From Streptomyces sp. NBC_01775 (GTDB lineage: Bacteria; Actinomycetota; Actinomycetes; Streptomycetales; Streptomycetaceae), in NCBI RefSeq assembly GCF_035917675.1, contig NZ_CP109104.1:186001-250000 (forward strand): DNA of 64,000 nt, written 5' to 3'. The notes beneath the pieces are model-generated. The model saw nothing but the letters and a program-made list of their open reading frames with translations. It ran no database searches and was not told where the DNA came from. A program made the translations under genes and the position numbers. Below, one piece after another: positions 44,902 to 51,939 of this stretch; the stretch's first letter is position 1, and each line of letters opens with the position of its first letter.

Positions 44902-46026
44902 GTGGCCGACACCACCGACCCCGCCCGTTCCGCAGGCCCCGGCGCCGCCGCTTCCCGAGCCGCGCCCCTTCGCTCGACGGCCCCTCGCACAGGCGGGCAG
45001 CGCCGTCACGCGGGCCGTCCGACGATGAAGGACGTGGCGGCCCGGGCGGGGGTCGGCCTCAAGACGGTCTCACGGGTCGTCAACGAGGAGGCGGGGGTCT
45101 CCACCGACACCGAGCGGCGCGTGCAGGAGGCCATCACCGCGCTCGGCTTCCGGCGCAACGACAGCGCCCGCGTGCTGCGCAAGGGCAGCACCGCCAGCGT
45201 GGGGCTCGTCCTGGAGGATCTGGCCGACCCCTTCTACTCGCCGCTCAGCCGGGCCATCGAGGAGGTGGCCAGGGCACACGGGGCGCTGCTGATCAACGGG
45301 TCGAGCGCCGAGGACCCGGCGCGGGAGCGCGAGTTGGCTCTCGCCCTGTGCGCACGGCGCGTGGACGGGCTGGTCATCGTGCCCGCGAGCGACGACCACC
45401 GCTATCTGGCCCCGGAGATCGCGGCGGGCGTCGCCACCGTCTTCGTGGACCGCCCGCCGGGGCACATCGAGGCGGACATGGTGCTGTCCGAGAGCTTCGA
45501 CGGGGCTCGCTCCGGTGTGGCCCATCTGATCGCGCACGGGCACCGCCGTATCGGCTTCATCGGCGACCAGCCGCGCATCCACACCGCCAGGGAGCGGCTG
45601 CGGGGCTACCGCGCCGCGATGGCGGAGGCCGGTCTGCCGGTGGCGGACTCGTGGGTGGCGCTGGGCGGGACGGACCCGGACAGGGTGCGCGCCGACGCGG
45701 CCAGGATGCTGGACGGGCCGGCCGGCAGCGAACCGGTGACCGCGTTCTTCTCGGGCAACAACCGGGTGACGGTCACGCTCGTGCGGGTGCTGGCGGCGCC
45801 CGAGCGGCAGGGACGGGCCGCGCTCGTCGGGTTCGACGACTTCGAGCTGGCCGACCTGCTCTCGCCCCCGGTCACCGTCGTCGCACAGGACCCGGCCGAC
45901 CTGGGACGCAGCGCTGCCGAGCTGCTCTTCCGGCGCCTGGAGGGGGCGGACGACGAGCCCCGTACGGTCTCGCGGCCGACGAGGCTGATCGCACGCGGCT
46001 CGGGCGAAATCCCGCCCGCGAGCTGA
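44902..46026 (+). CDS. LacI-family transcriptional regulator
   Basis: The 374-residue repressor has an Ala/Pro/Arg-rich leader of about 40 residues, then the LacI helix-turn-helix (TMKDVAARAGVGLKTVSRVV, hinge ITALGFRRNDSARVLRKGS) and a periplasmic-binding-like sensor domain (ASVGLVLEDLADPFYSPLSR, DGLVIVPASDDHRYL, ATVFVDRPPG, HGHRRIGFIGD, AALVGFDDFELADLLSPPVT). GTG at 44902 has AAGGACAGGA upstream. It probably binds the GACAACGTTGTC site between itself and the ROK kinase and controls sugar uptake genes. Confidence 0.94.
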   Translation: MADTTDPARSAGPGAAASRAAPLRSTAPRTGGQRRHAGRPTMKDVAARAGVGLKTVSRVVNEEAGVSTDTERRVQEAITALGFRRNDSARVLRKGSTASVGLVLEDLADPFYSPLSRAIEEVARAHGALLINGSSAEDPARERELALALCARRVDGLVIVPASDDHRYLAPEIAAGVATVFVDRPPGHIEADMVLSESFDGARSGVAHLIAHGHRRIGFIGDQPRIHTARERLRGYRAAMAEAGLPVADSWVALGGTDPDRVRADAARMLDGPAGSEPVTAFFSGNNRVTVTLVRVLAAPERQGRAALVGFDDFELADLLSPPVTVVAQDPADLGRSAAELLFRRLEGADDEPRTVSRPTRLIARGSGEIPPAS

Positions 46027-46403
46027 GCGTTCGGGCTCTTCGGCACGGTAGGCAACGCGCGAAGCCGCGCGAGGATCGATCCCTGTGGACCCGGCGCACG
46101 CCCCGTGCCCACCGGGCTGGTACGCGGCCGGACGCCTCTGCCGACAGGCATCACGGGGTGTCCGCCTCCGCCTCCGCCTCCGCGTGACCGTCGCACGAGT
46201 GCTCCGGCTGAAGGTCGCGAGCAGGACCGGCAAGCGCACGGTCGGCGTCCTCGGCACGTCTGATCGTCGAGGCCGGACGCGTTTCCATCAGCTCATGACG
46301 GCCTTGGCACTCAAGTCTCCGGAGTGGCCGTCGACGGGAGCCGGCATGAGGCGACGGGAGTCGCTGGAGGAGCAGCCACGCGAGCGGATTCGCGAACGGG
46401 TTC
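46027..46403. other. 377-bp gap without a recognisable gene
   Basis: Between the LacI gene and the SnoaL-like gene no protein family is recognisable in any frame. A short run of CCGCCT hexamers (about four units) sits near 46159-46182. Codon-position GC bias is weaker here than in flanking genes, so it may be decayed DNA. Confidence 0.4.
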
Positions 46404-46865
46404 TCAGCAGTGGTCGCCGAGACCGGCGACCACGGCGGGCAGCCGGTCCATGGCATGGGCCACGCCGAGCCCGTCCATGTAGTCGCGGACATGCGAGATC
46501 TGGCCGTCGCGGACCCGAATGACGAGGAGGCCGGGGATGCTGAAGGAGCGGCCGGTGGTGGTCACGGTCCCGGTGACGACCTGCTCGACGGTGATCACCT
46601 CGGGGTCGGTGCTCTCGTGCACGGCGACTTCCCTGATCTCCTGTGGCTGCGCCTGGCTCGCGCCCCAGATCGCCCGGTAACCCTCGCGGACCTCTTCGCG
46701 CCCTTGGTAGCGCGCGGGCATGCCGGGGAAGAGGAACGGGAACTCATGAACGGCATCGACCGCGTACAGATCGGCCAGGTCGTCCGCGGACTTGTCGAGC
46801 ATCGCCTGCTGGTAGCGGGCCAGGACCTCGCGAGGGCCGGGGTCGGCCGAGGTTGTGTCCGGCAT
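46404..46865 (-). CDS. SnoaL-like/nuclear-transport-factor-2-fold protein
   Basis: The 153-residue protein has the SnoaL/NTF2 pattern: EVLARYQQAMLDKSADDLADLYAVDAVHEFPF, FPGMPARYQGREEVREGYRA, VITVEQVVTGTVTTTGRSFS and LLVIRVRDGQISHVRDYMDG. Such proteins are small-molecule isomerases, hydrolases or ligand binders. ATG at 46865 has a GGAG. It stands alone near decayed DNA and the egt cluster, with no partner to suggest a substrate. Confidence 0.9.
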   Translation of the reverse strand: MPDTTSADPGPREVLARYQQAMLDKSADDLADLYAVDAVHEFPFLFPGMPARYQGREEVREGYRAIWGASQAQPQEIREVAVHESTDPEVITVEQVVTGTVTTTGRSFSIPGLLVIRVRDGQISHVRDYMDGLGVAHAMDRLPAVVAGLGDHC

Positions 46866-47236
46866 GCCGGTCGGGCTCCGTTCGGTCGGCGGGCGGCTGC
46901 GCTCATTCGTGCGACGGGCCGGGGCTTCGGGCGTGGGAACGCTGCGAGGGCCGCCAAGGTCCGGTTGCGACGCCCGACTTGGAGACCCTCTCGACCGCAC
47001 TCTACGTGAAGACCGACGACGGACTCGTAGGAACGTCCTGGAGGGGACGGCGGCGGACGGCCGCCGCGAGAGCCGGCCTGCTCCGGCCCGTGCCGCGGCC
47101 CGACGTGGCCGAGAACTGCGGGGAAATGAGATACGGCGGGCGGGGCGGTCTTGTGGCCGGTGGGCGGTTCCGGCTTCAGTGGAGTCAAGGAGCTCACGTC
47201 CGGTGTGCTTGACCGCTTGACGCAAGGGGGCGGGCG
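46866..47236. other. 371-bp region upstream of egtA
   Basis: Apart from the transposase remnant near 46964-47060 I see no gene. The egtA leader ends with GCAAGGGGGCGGGCG before the ATG, giving a GGGGG ribosome site. No clear -35/-10 pair was found by eye. Confidence 0.5.
46964..47060 (+). pseudogene. N-terminal remnant of an IS982-like transposase
   Basis: One frame reads DLETLSTALYVKTDDGLVGT followed by SWRGRR. This closely resembles the conserved N-terminus of Streptomyces IS982-family transposases (D-L-x-T-L-x-T-A-L-Y-V-K-x-D-D). The similarity stops after about 26 residues; there is no DDE domain and no terminal repeat. It is a decayed insertion-sequence fragment in the gap before egtA. 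Confidence 0.5.
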
Positions 47237-48715
47237 ATGACCGTCATCGAGTCGGGAGAAGCGCGCGGACTGCTGTCCGAGGAGGCCGCGCTGGCCAGGG
47301 TCCGGGGCGTCTGTTTCAAGACCGGACCCCCGCGCCGGGTCGGGGTGGAACTGGAGTGGTTGGTGCACCCCCTCGACGGCGCCGGAGCGGCGCCGGGAGA
47401 GGGGTCCGGAAAGGGGGATGCGGCAGCCCCCGCGGCAATCTCCGCGACCGCCTTGAGGGCGGCGGTGGACGCGGTACGCGAACTGCCGCTGTCGTCGGCG
47501 ATCTCGCTCGAACCGGGCGGTCAGGTCGAGTTCAGCTCTCCGCCCGCGACATCCCTCCCCGCCTGCGTCGAAACCGTCGGCGCCGATCTGGCCGCCGCGC
47601 GCACCCTGTTGAGCCGCCACGGCATGCGCCTGGTGGGCCGGGGACTGGACGACCGCGCGGCCTGCCGGCTGTTGGACGATCCGCGCTATCGCGCGATGGA
47701 GAGCTTCTTCGACCGTACGGGCCCGGCAGGGCGGATCATGATGTGTTCCTCGGCCTCGGTCCAGGTCTGCCTCGACGCGGGAGTGGCGGGACGGGGCCCC
47801 TTCGGCCTCGGACGCCGCTGGTTCCTCGCCCACGTGCTGGGCGCGGTGTTCACGGCCGCGTTCGCGAACTCCCCCCTCACCGAAGGACCGTGGGCCGGCT
47901 GGCGCTCCGGCCGTCAGGCCGTGTGGGCGGCGTTGGACGGCTACCGGAACCTGGCCCCGGCGGGAATGGGCCGGGGGGATCCGCGCACGCTGTGGGCCAG
48001 ATACGCGCTCGACGCCCCGGTGCTGTGCGTACGGTCCGAGGACGGGCCGTGGACGGTTCCCGGTGACGGCATGACCTTCCGCGAGTGGATCAACCGCTCG
48101 CACACCCCGGGCGGGCCCCGCGGGCGGCCCGCCGGAGGGCCGGGCGAGCCCGGCCGGCCGCCGGACCCCACCGATCTGGACTACCACCTGACGACGCTCT
48201 TCCCGCCGGTCCGCCCCCAGGGCCACCTGGAACTGCGGATGATCGACGCACAGCCCGGCGAAGACGGCTGGATCGTGCCGCTCGCCGTGGCGATGGCGCT
48301 GTTCAACGACGTGGTCGCGGCCGAGACCGCTTTCCGGGCGGTGCGGCCCCTGGCCGGTCTGGCGGACGGGGCGCCGGCCCCGCGCAACGCGCTGTGGGTG
48401 CGCGCCGCGCGGGACGGCCTGACCGATCCAGGGCTGCGTGCCGCCGCCGTGACGTGCTTCGCCGCGGCCCGGGAAGCGCTGCCGAGGCTGGGTGCCGGCC
48501 GGGCGGTGCGCGCGGCCGTCGAGGAGTTCTCCGCGCGCTACGTGGCCCGGGGCCGATGTCCGGCCGACGATGTCCTCGACGGGTGCCGCGCGGCCCCGTT
48601 CAGTGCCGCGCCATTCGACGCCACCCCGTTCGGCGCCGCGCCATTCGACTCCGCTCCCCCGCCTTCCGCGGATTCCATGCCTCCGCGTGCCGCTGACAAG
48701 GAGGGGTCCCCGTGA
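47237..48715 (+). CDS. egtA: Glutamate-cysteine ligase EgtA, ergothioneine biosynthesis
   Basis: The 492-residue ligase makes gamma-glutamylcysteine, the sulfur donor for ergothioneine. It has the GCS2/EgtA pattern: RRVGVELEWLVHPLDG near residue 40, SSAISLEPGGQVEFSSPPA (active-site Glu), MMCSSASVQVCLDAG, FANSPLTEGPWAGWRSGRQA, MTFREWIN and LDYHLTTLFPPVRPQGHLEL continuing RMIDAQ. The C-terminus has short FSAAPFDATPFG-type repeats. GTGA overlap links it to egtB. Order egtA-egtB-egtC-egtD is the classical actinobacterial cluster. Confidence 0.95.
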   Translation: MTVIESGEARGLLSEEAALARVRGVCFKTGPPRRVGVELEWLVHPLDGAGAAPGEGSGKGDAAAPAAISATALRAAVDAVRELPLSSAISLEPGGQVEFSSPPATSLPACVETVGADLAAARTLLSRHGMRLVGRGLDDRAACRLLDDPRYRAMESFFDRTGPAGRIMMCSSASVQVCLDAGVAGRGPFGLGRRWFLAHVLGAVFTAAFANSPLTEGPWAGWRSGRQAVWAALDGYRNLAPAGMGRGDPRTLWARYALDAPVLCVRSEDGPWTVPGDGMTFREWINRSHTPGGPRGRPAGGPGEPGRPPDPTDLDYHLTTLFPPVRPQGHLELRMIDAQPGEDGWIVPLAVAMALFNDVVAAETAFRAVRPLAGLADGAPAPRNALWVRAARDGLTDPGLRAAAVTCFAAAREALPRLGAGRAVRAAVEEFSARYVARGRCPADDVLDGCRAAPFSAAPFDATPFGAAPFDSAPPPSADSMPPRAADKEGSP

Positions 48716-50055
48716 CTTCCCCCGCTCCGGAGGGCGGCGCCGCGCCGCTCCGTACCCGTGCGCTGGACGCGCTGGCACTGGCCCGTGACCGCGTCCTCGG
48801 CCTGGCCGGCTGTGTCGATGACACCGAACTCACCGCTCAGCACTCGCCGTTGATGTCTCCCCTGGTGTGGGACATGGCGCACATCGCGAACCAGGAGGAA
48901 CAGTGGCTGCTGCGCGCGGCCGGTGGCCTGGCGGCCATCCGGCCCGAGATCGACTCCCTCTACGACGCGTTCGAACACCCGCGTGCCGAGCGGCCGGCCC
49001 TGCCGCTGCTGCCGCCCGGTGAGGCGCGCGGCTACCTGGCCGAGGTCCGGGGACGCGCCGTCGACGTCCTGGAGACGGCGCGGCTCAGCGGCGCCGGGCG
49101 GCTCCTTGAGGACGGTTTCGCGTTCGGCATGATCGCCCAGCACGAGCAGCAGCACGCCGAGACGATGCTCATCACGCACCAGCTGCGGCGCGGCCCGGCC
49201 GCGCTGGCCGCTCCCCCGCCCCCGTCGGCGCCGCCCTGCGCGGCGCTGCTCCCGGCCGAAGTGGTGGTGCCCGCAGGTGCGTTCACCATGGGTACCGACG
49301 ACGAGCCCTGGGCCCTGGACAACGAGCGGCCCGCCCACCGCCGCCGGCTGCCGGCCTTCTCTATCGACACGGTGCCGGTCACCAACGCCGCCTATCAGCA
49401 CTTCATCGCGGACGGCGGCTACCGCGACCCGCGCTGGTGGGCTCCCGCGGGCTGGGAGCAGGTGCGGCGCAACGGGTGGCGGGCGCCGCTGTTCTGGCGC
49501 GACGACGGGGCGGGCGGCTGGTGGCGCCGTCGCTTCGGCGTGTCCGAGCCGGTACCCGCCGACGAGCCGGTGCTGCACGTGAGCTGGTACGAGGCGGACG
49601 CGTACGCCCGGTGGGCGGGACGGCGCCTGCCGACCGAGGCCGAGTGGGAGAAGGCGGCCCGGTACGACCCGGCCACCGGGCGCAGCCGCCGCTTCCCCTG
49701 GGGCGAGGAGCCTCCCGGGCCGCAGCACGCGAACCTGGGCCAGCGCCACCTGCGGCCGGCCCCGGCCGGCAGCTATCCGGCCGGTGCCTCGGCGACAGGG
49801 GCACGGCAGCTGCTCGGCGACGTGTGGGAGTGGACGGCGAGCGACTTCGGCCCGTACCCGGGGTTCGCGCCCTTCCCGTACCGCGAGTACTCGGAGGTGT
49901 TCTTCGGCCCGGCACACAAGGTGCTGCGGGGCGGGGGTTTCGGCGTGGGCGCGGTCGTCGCGCGCGCGACGTTCCGCAACTGGGACTACCCGGTCCGCCG
50001 GCAGATCTTCTCCGGCTTCCGCACGGCCGGTCTGTTGCCGGCGGAGGACGTGTGA
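48712..50055 (+). CDS. egtB: Hercynylcysteine S-oxide synthase EgtB (iron sulfoxide synthase)
   Basis: The 447-residue non-haem iron enzyme couples gamma-glutamylcysteine and hercynine with O2. The N-terminal DinB_2 domain holds the iron ligands: WDMAHIANQEEQWLL (His near 54) and the H-x3-H motif in AQHEQQHAETM (about 142-149). The C-terminal FGE-sulfatase domain begins near 185 (VPAGAFTMGTDDEPWALDNE) and contains LHVSWYEADAYARWAG, RLPTEAEWEKAAR and GDVWEWTASDF. GTG start overlaps the egtA stop. Full length and all three histidines support activity. Confidence 0.96.
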   Translation: MTSPAPEGGAAPLRTRALDALALARDRVLGLAGCVDDTELTAQHSPLMSPLVWDMAHIANQEEQWLLRAAGGLAAIRPEIDSLYDAFEHPRAERPALPLLPPGEARGYLAEVRGRAVDVLETARLSGAGRLLEDGFAFGMIAQHEQQHAETMLITHQLRRGPAALAAPPPPSAPPCAALLPAEVVVPAGAFTMGTDDEPWALDNERPAHRRRLPAFSIDTVPVTNAAYQHFIADGGYRDPRWWAPAGWEQVRRNGWRAPLFWRDDGAGGWWRRRFGVSEPVPADEPVLHVSWYEADAYARWAGRRLPTEAEWEKAARYDPATGRSRRFPWGEEPPGPQHANLGQRHLRPAPAGSYPAGASATGARQLLGDVWEWTASDFGPYPGFAPFPYREYSEVFFGPAHKVLRGGGFGVGAVVARATFRNWDYPVRRQIFSGFRTAGLLPAEDV

Positions 50056-50119
50056 GCGGCGCCTCGGGGACGGCTACGCCACGGACGGCGTGCGGCCAAG
50101 GGACGGAGGGGCGTGGCTG

Positions 50120-50872
50120 ATGTGCCGTCACCTGGGTTACGTGGGGCCGGTCCGCGCGCTCGGCGAGGTGCTGACGCGGCCGGAATTCTCCCTGGTACGG
50201 CAGTCGTGGGCGCCGCGTCGCCAGGGGCACGGGACGGTGAACGCGGACGGCTTCGGCGTCGGCTGGTACGCCGAGGGCGACCCGCAGCCGGCGCGGTACC
50301 GCCGGACCGGCCCGGTGTGGGCGGACGGCTCGTTCCCGGACCTGTGCCGGGTGGTGCGCTCGGACGGGATCCTGGCGGCCGTCCGGGACGCCACCGACGG
50401 CTGCGCGGGCGGGGAGGCGGCGGTCGCCCCGTTCGGCGCCGGCCACTGGCTGTTCAGCCACAACGGGGCGATCACCGGCTGGCCGGCGTCCGTGGCCGAG
50501 GTGGCCGCCCGCACGCTGGCCACCGGGGAGTTCCTGGACATAGAGGCCCGCAGCGACGCCGCGCTGGCCTGGGCCCTGGTCCTGCACCACCTCCGAGCCG
50601 GTGCGGGCCCCGCCCCCGCGCTGGCTCGCGTCGCCGCCGAACTGGCCGCCGCAGCGCCCGGCTCCCGGCTCAACTTCCTGCTCACCGACGGCCGCACCCT
50701 GGCCGGTACGGCGGTGGGTGAATCGCTGTGGTATCTGCCCCGGCCGCACGAGTCCCTGACGGTCGCCTCGGAGCCGGACGACACCGATCCGAGGTGGCGA
50801 CAGGTGCCCGACGGACAGGTCGTCACCGGCGACGCCACACGTGTCGAACTGGCCCTTCTGGAGGATCTGTGA
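50120..50872 (+). CDS. egtC: Class II glutamine-amidotransferase-fold hydrolase EgtC
   Basis: The 250-residue Ntn hydrolase removes the gamma-glutamyl group from gamma-glutamyl-hercynylcysteine S-oxide. The catalytic N-terminal Cys is Cys2 in MCRHLGYVGP. Further class II motifs are RQGHGTVNADGFGVGWYAEG, WLFSHNGAITGWP and ARSDAALAWALVL. ATG at 50120 follows GGAGGG. Its stop overlaps the egtD start (GTGA). Confidence 0.95.
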   Translation: MCRHLGYVGPVRALGEVLTRPEFSLVRQSWAPRRQGHGTVNADGFGVGWYAEGDPQPARYRRTGPVWADGSFPDLCRVVRSDGILAAVRDATDGCAGGEAAVAPFGAGHWLFSHNGAITGWPASVAEVAARTLATGEFLDIEARSDAALAWALVLHHLRAGAGPAPALARVAAELAAAAPGSRLNFLLTDGRTLAGTAVGESLWYLPRPHESLTVASEPDDTDPRWRQVPDGQVVTGDATRVELALLEDL

Positions 50873-51840
50873 GCACGTCCCGCTTCACGCTCACCCGCGC
50901 CCTGCCGCTCGGAGCCACCGCCGCCGCGCTGGCCTCCGACGTGGCCGCGGGCCTGTCGAGCGAGCCGAAGTCGCTGCCGCCGCGGTGGTTCTACGACGCG
51001 CACGGCAGCGCCCTGTTCGAGGAGATCACCGCCCTGCCCGAGTACTACCCCACGCGGGCCGAGCACGAGATCCTCACCCGGCGCGCCGCCGAGATCGCCC
51101 GGCTCACCCGGGCCCGCACCCTGATCGAGCTCGGCTCCGGCTCCTCCGCCAAGACCGGGCTGCTGCTGGACGCGTTGCCGCCGCACCTGTCGTACGTGCC
51201 GGTGGACGTCAGCCAGAGCGCGCTGGAGGCGGCCGGCCGGGGCCTGCTGGCGGACCGCCCCGAACTGCGGGTGCACGCCCTGGTCGCCGACTTCCAGGAC
51301 GGTCTGGAGCTGCCCGACTGTCCGGGGCCGCGCCTGGTGGCGTTCCTCGGCGGCACCATCGGCAACCTCCTGCCCGCCGAACGGGCGCGCTTCCTGACCT
51401 CCCTGCGCTCGCTGCTCGCCCCCGACGACGCGCTGCTCCTCGGCACGGATCTGGTCAAGGACCCTACGGTGCTGGTGGCCGCCTACGACGACGCGCGGGG
51501 CGTGACGGCGCGGTTCAACAAGAACGTGCTCCGGGTCCTGGCCCGCGAACTGGACGCCGACTGCGATCCGGCCGACTTCGACCACGTCGCGGTCTGGGAC
51601 CCGGACCGCGAGTGGATCGAGATGCGGCTGCGGGCCCGTACGGCGCTCACGGTGAAGATCCGCGCCCTGGGCTCCAGCGTCGACTTCAAGGCCGGTGAGG
51701 AGCTGCGGACCGAGATCTCGGCGAAGTTCCGGCCCGAGGGACTGCGCACGGAGCTCGCCGCGGCCGGCTGGCGCACGGTCAGGTGCTGGACCGACGCCCG
51801 GGACCGCTTCGCCTTGAGCCTGGCCCTTCCCGAGGAGTGA
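50869..51840 (+). CDS. egtD: L-histidine N-alpha-methyltransferase EgtD
   Basis: The 323-residue SAM-dependent enzyme trimethylates histidine to hercynine, the first intermediate of ergothioneine. Visible features are KSLPPRWFYDAHGSALFEEI, TALPEYYPTRAEHEIL, the SAM motif RTLIELGSGSSAKTGLLLDA (near residue 85), VPVDVSQSALEAAG, LVAFLGGTIGNLLPAER and AAYDDARGVTARFNKNVL. It ends the operon; no egtE (PLP beta-lyase) follows, so that step must be encoded elsewhere. Confidence 0.96.
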   Translation: MSTSRFTLTRALPLGATAAALASDVAAGLSSEPKSLPPRWFYDAHGSALFEEITALPEYYPTRAEHEILTRRAAEIARLTRARTLIELGSGSSAKTGLLLDALPPHLSYVPVDVSQSALEAAGRGLLADRPELRVHALVADFQDGLELPDCPGPRLVAFLGGTIGNLLPAERARFLTSLRSLLAPDDALLLGTDLVKDPTVLVAAYDDARGVTARFNKNVLRVLARELDADCDPADFDHVAVWDPDREWIEMRLRARTALTVKIRALGSSVDFKAGEELRTEISAKFRPEGLRTELAAAGWRTVRCWTDARDRFALSLALPEE

Positions 51841-51910
51841 GCGGCCCGACGAGTGAGCGGTCCGAGGGGTGAGCGGTCCGCGAGGGGTGAGCGGTCCGAG
51901 GAGTGAGCTG
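51837..51910. repeat. Short tandem repeats at the egtD 3' end
   Basis: GTGAGCGG recurs at 51837, 51853, 51869 and 51887 with a degenerate copy at 51903, a period of 16-18 bp within a longer GAGGGGTGAGCGGTCC unit. The first copy contains the egtD stop codon. No hairpin is evident. Confidence 0.7.
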
Positions 51911-51939
51911 CCGGCCGTTCCGCTGCGGGGCCAGGGTGA

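Noticed and set aside
46159..46182. CCGCCT hexamer run as a functional element
   Set aside because: Short simple repeats of this kind are expected in DNA of this base composition.
46595..48778. 727-codon minus-strand open frame over egtA
   Set aside because: It is the antisense shadow of egtA; no family pattern was seen.
51841..51939. Possible egtE or terminator after egtD
   Set aside because: The gap is under 100 bp, filled by short tandem repeats, with no open frame and no stable hairpin.
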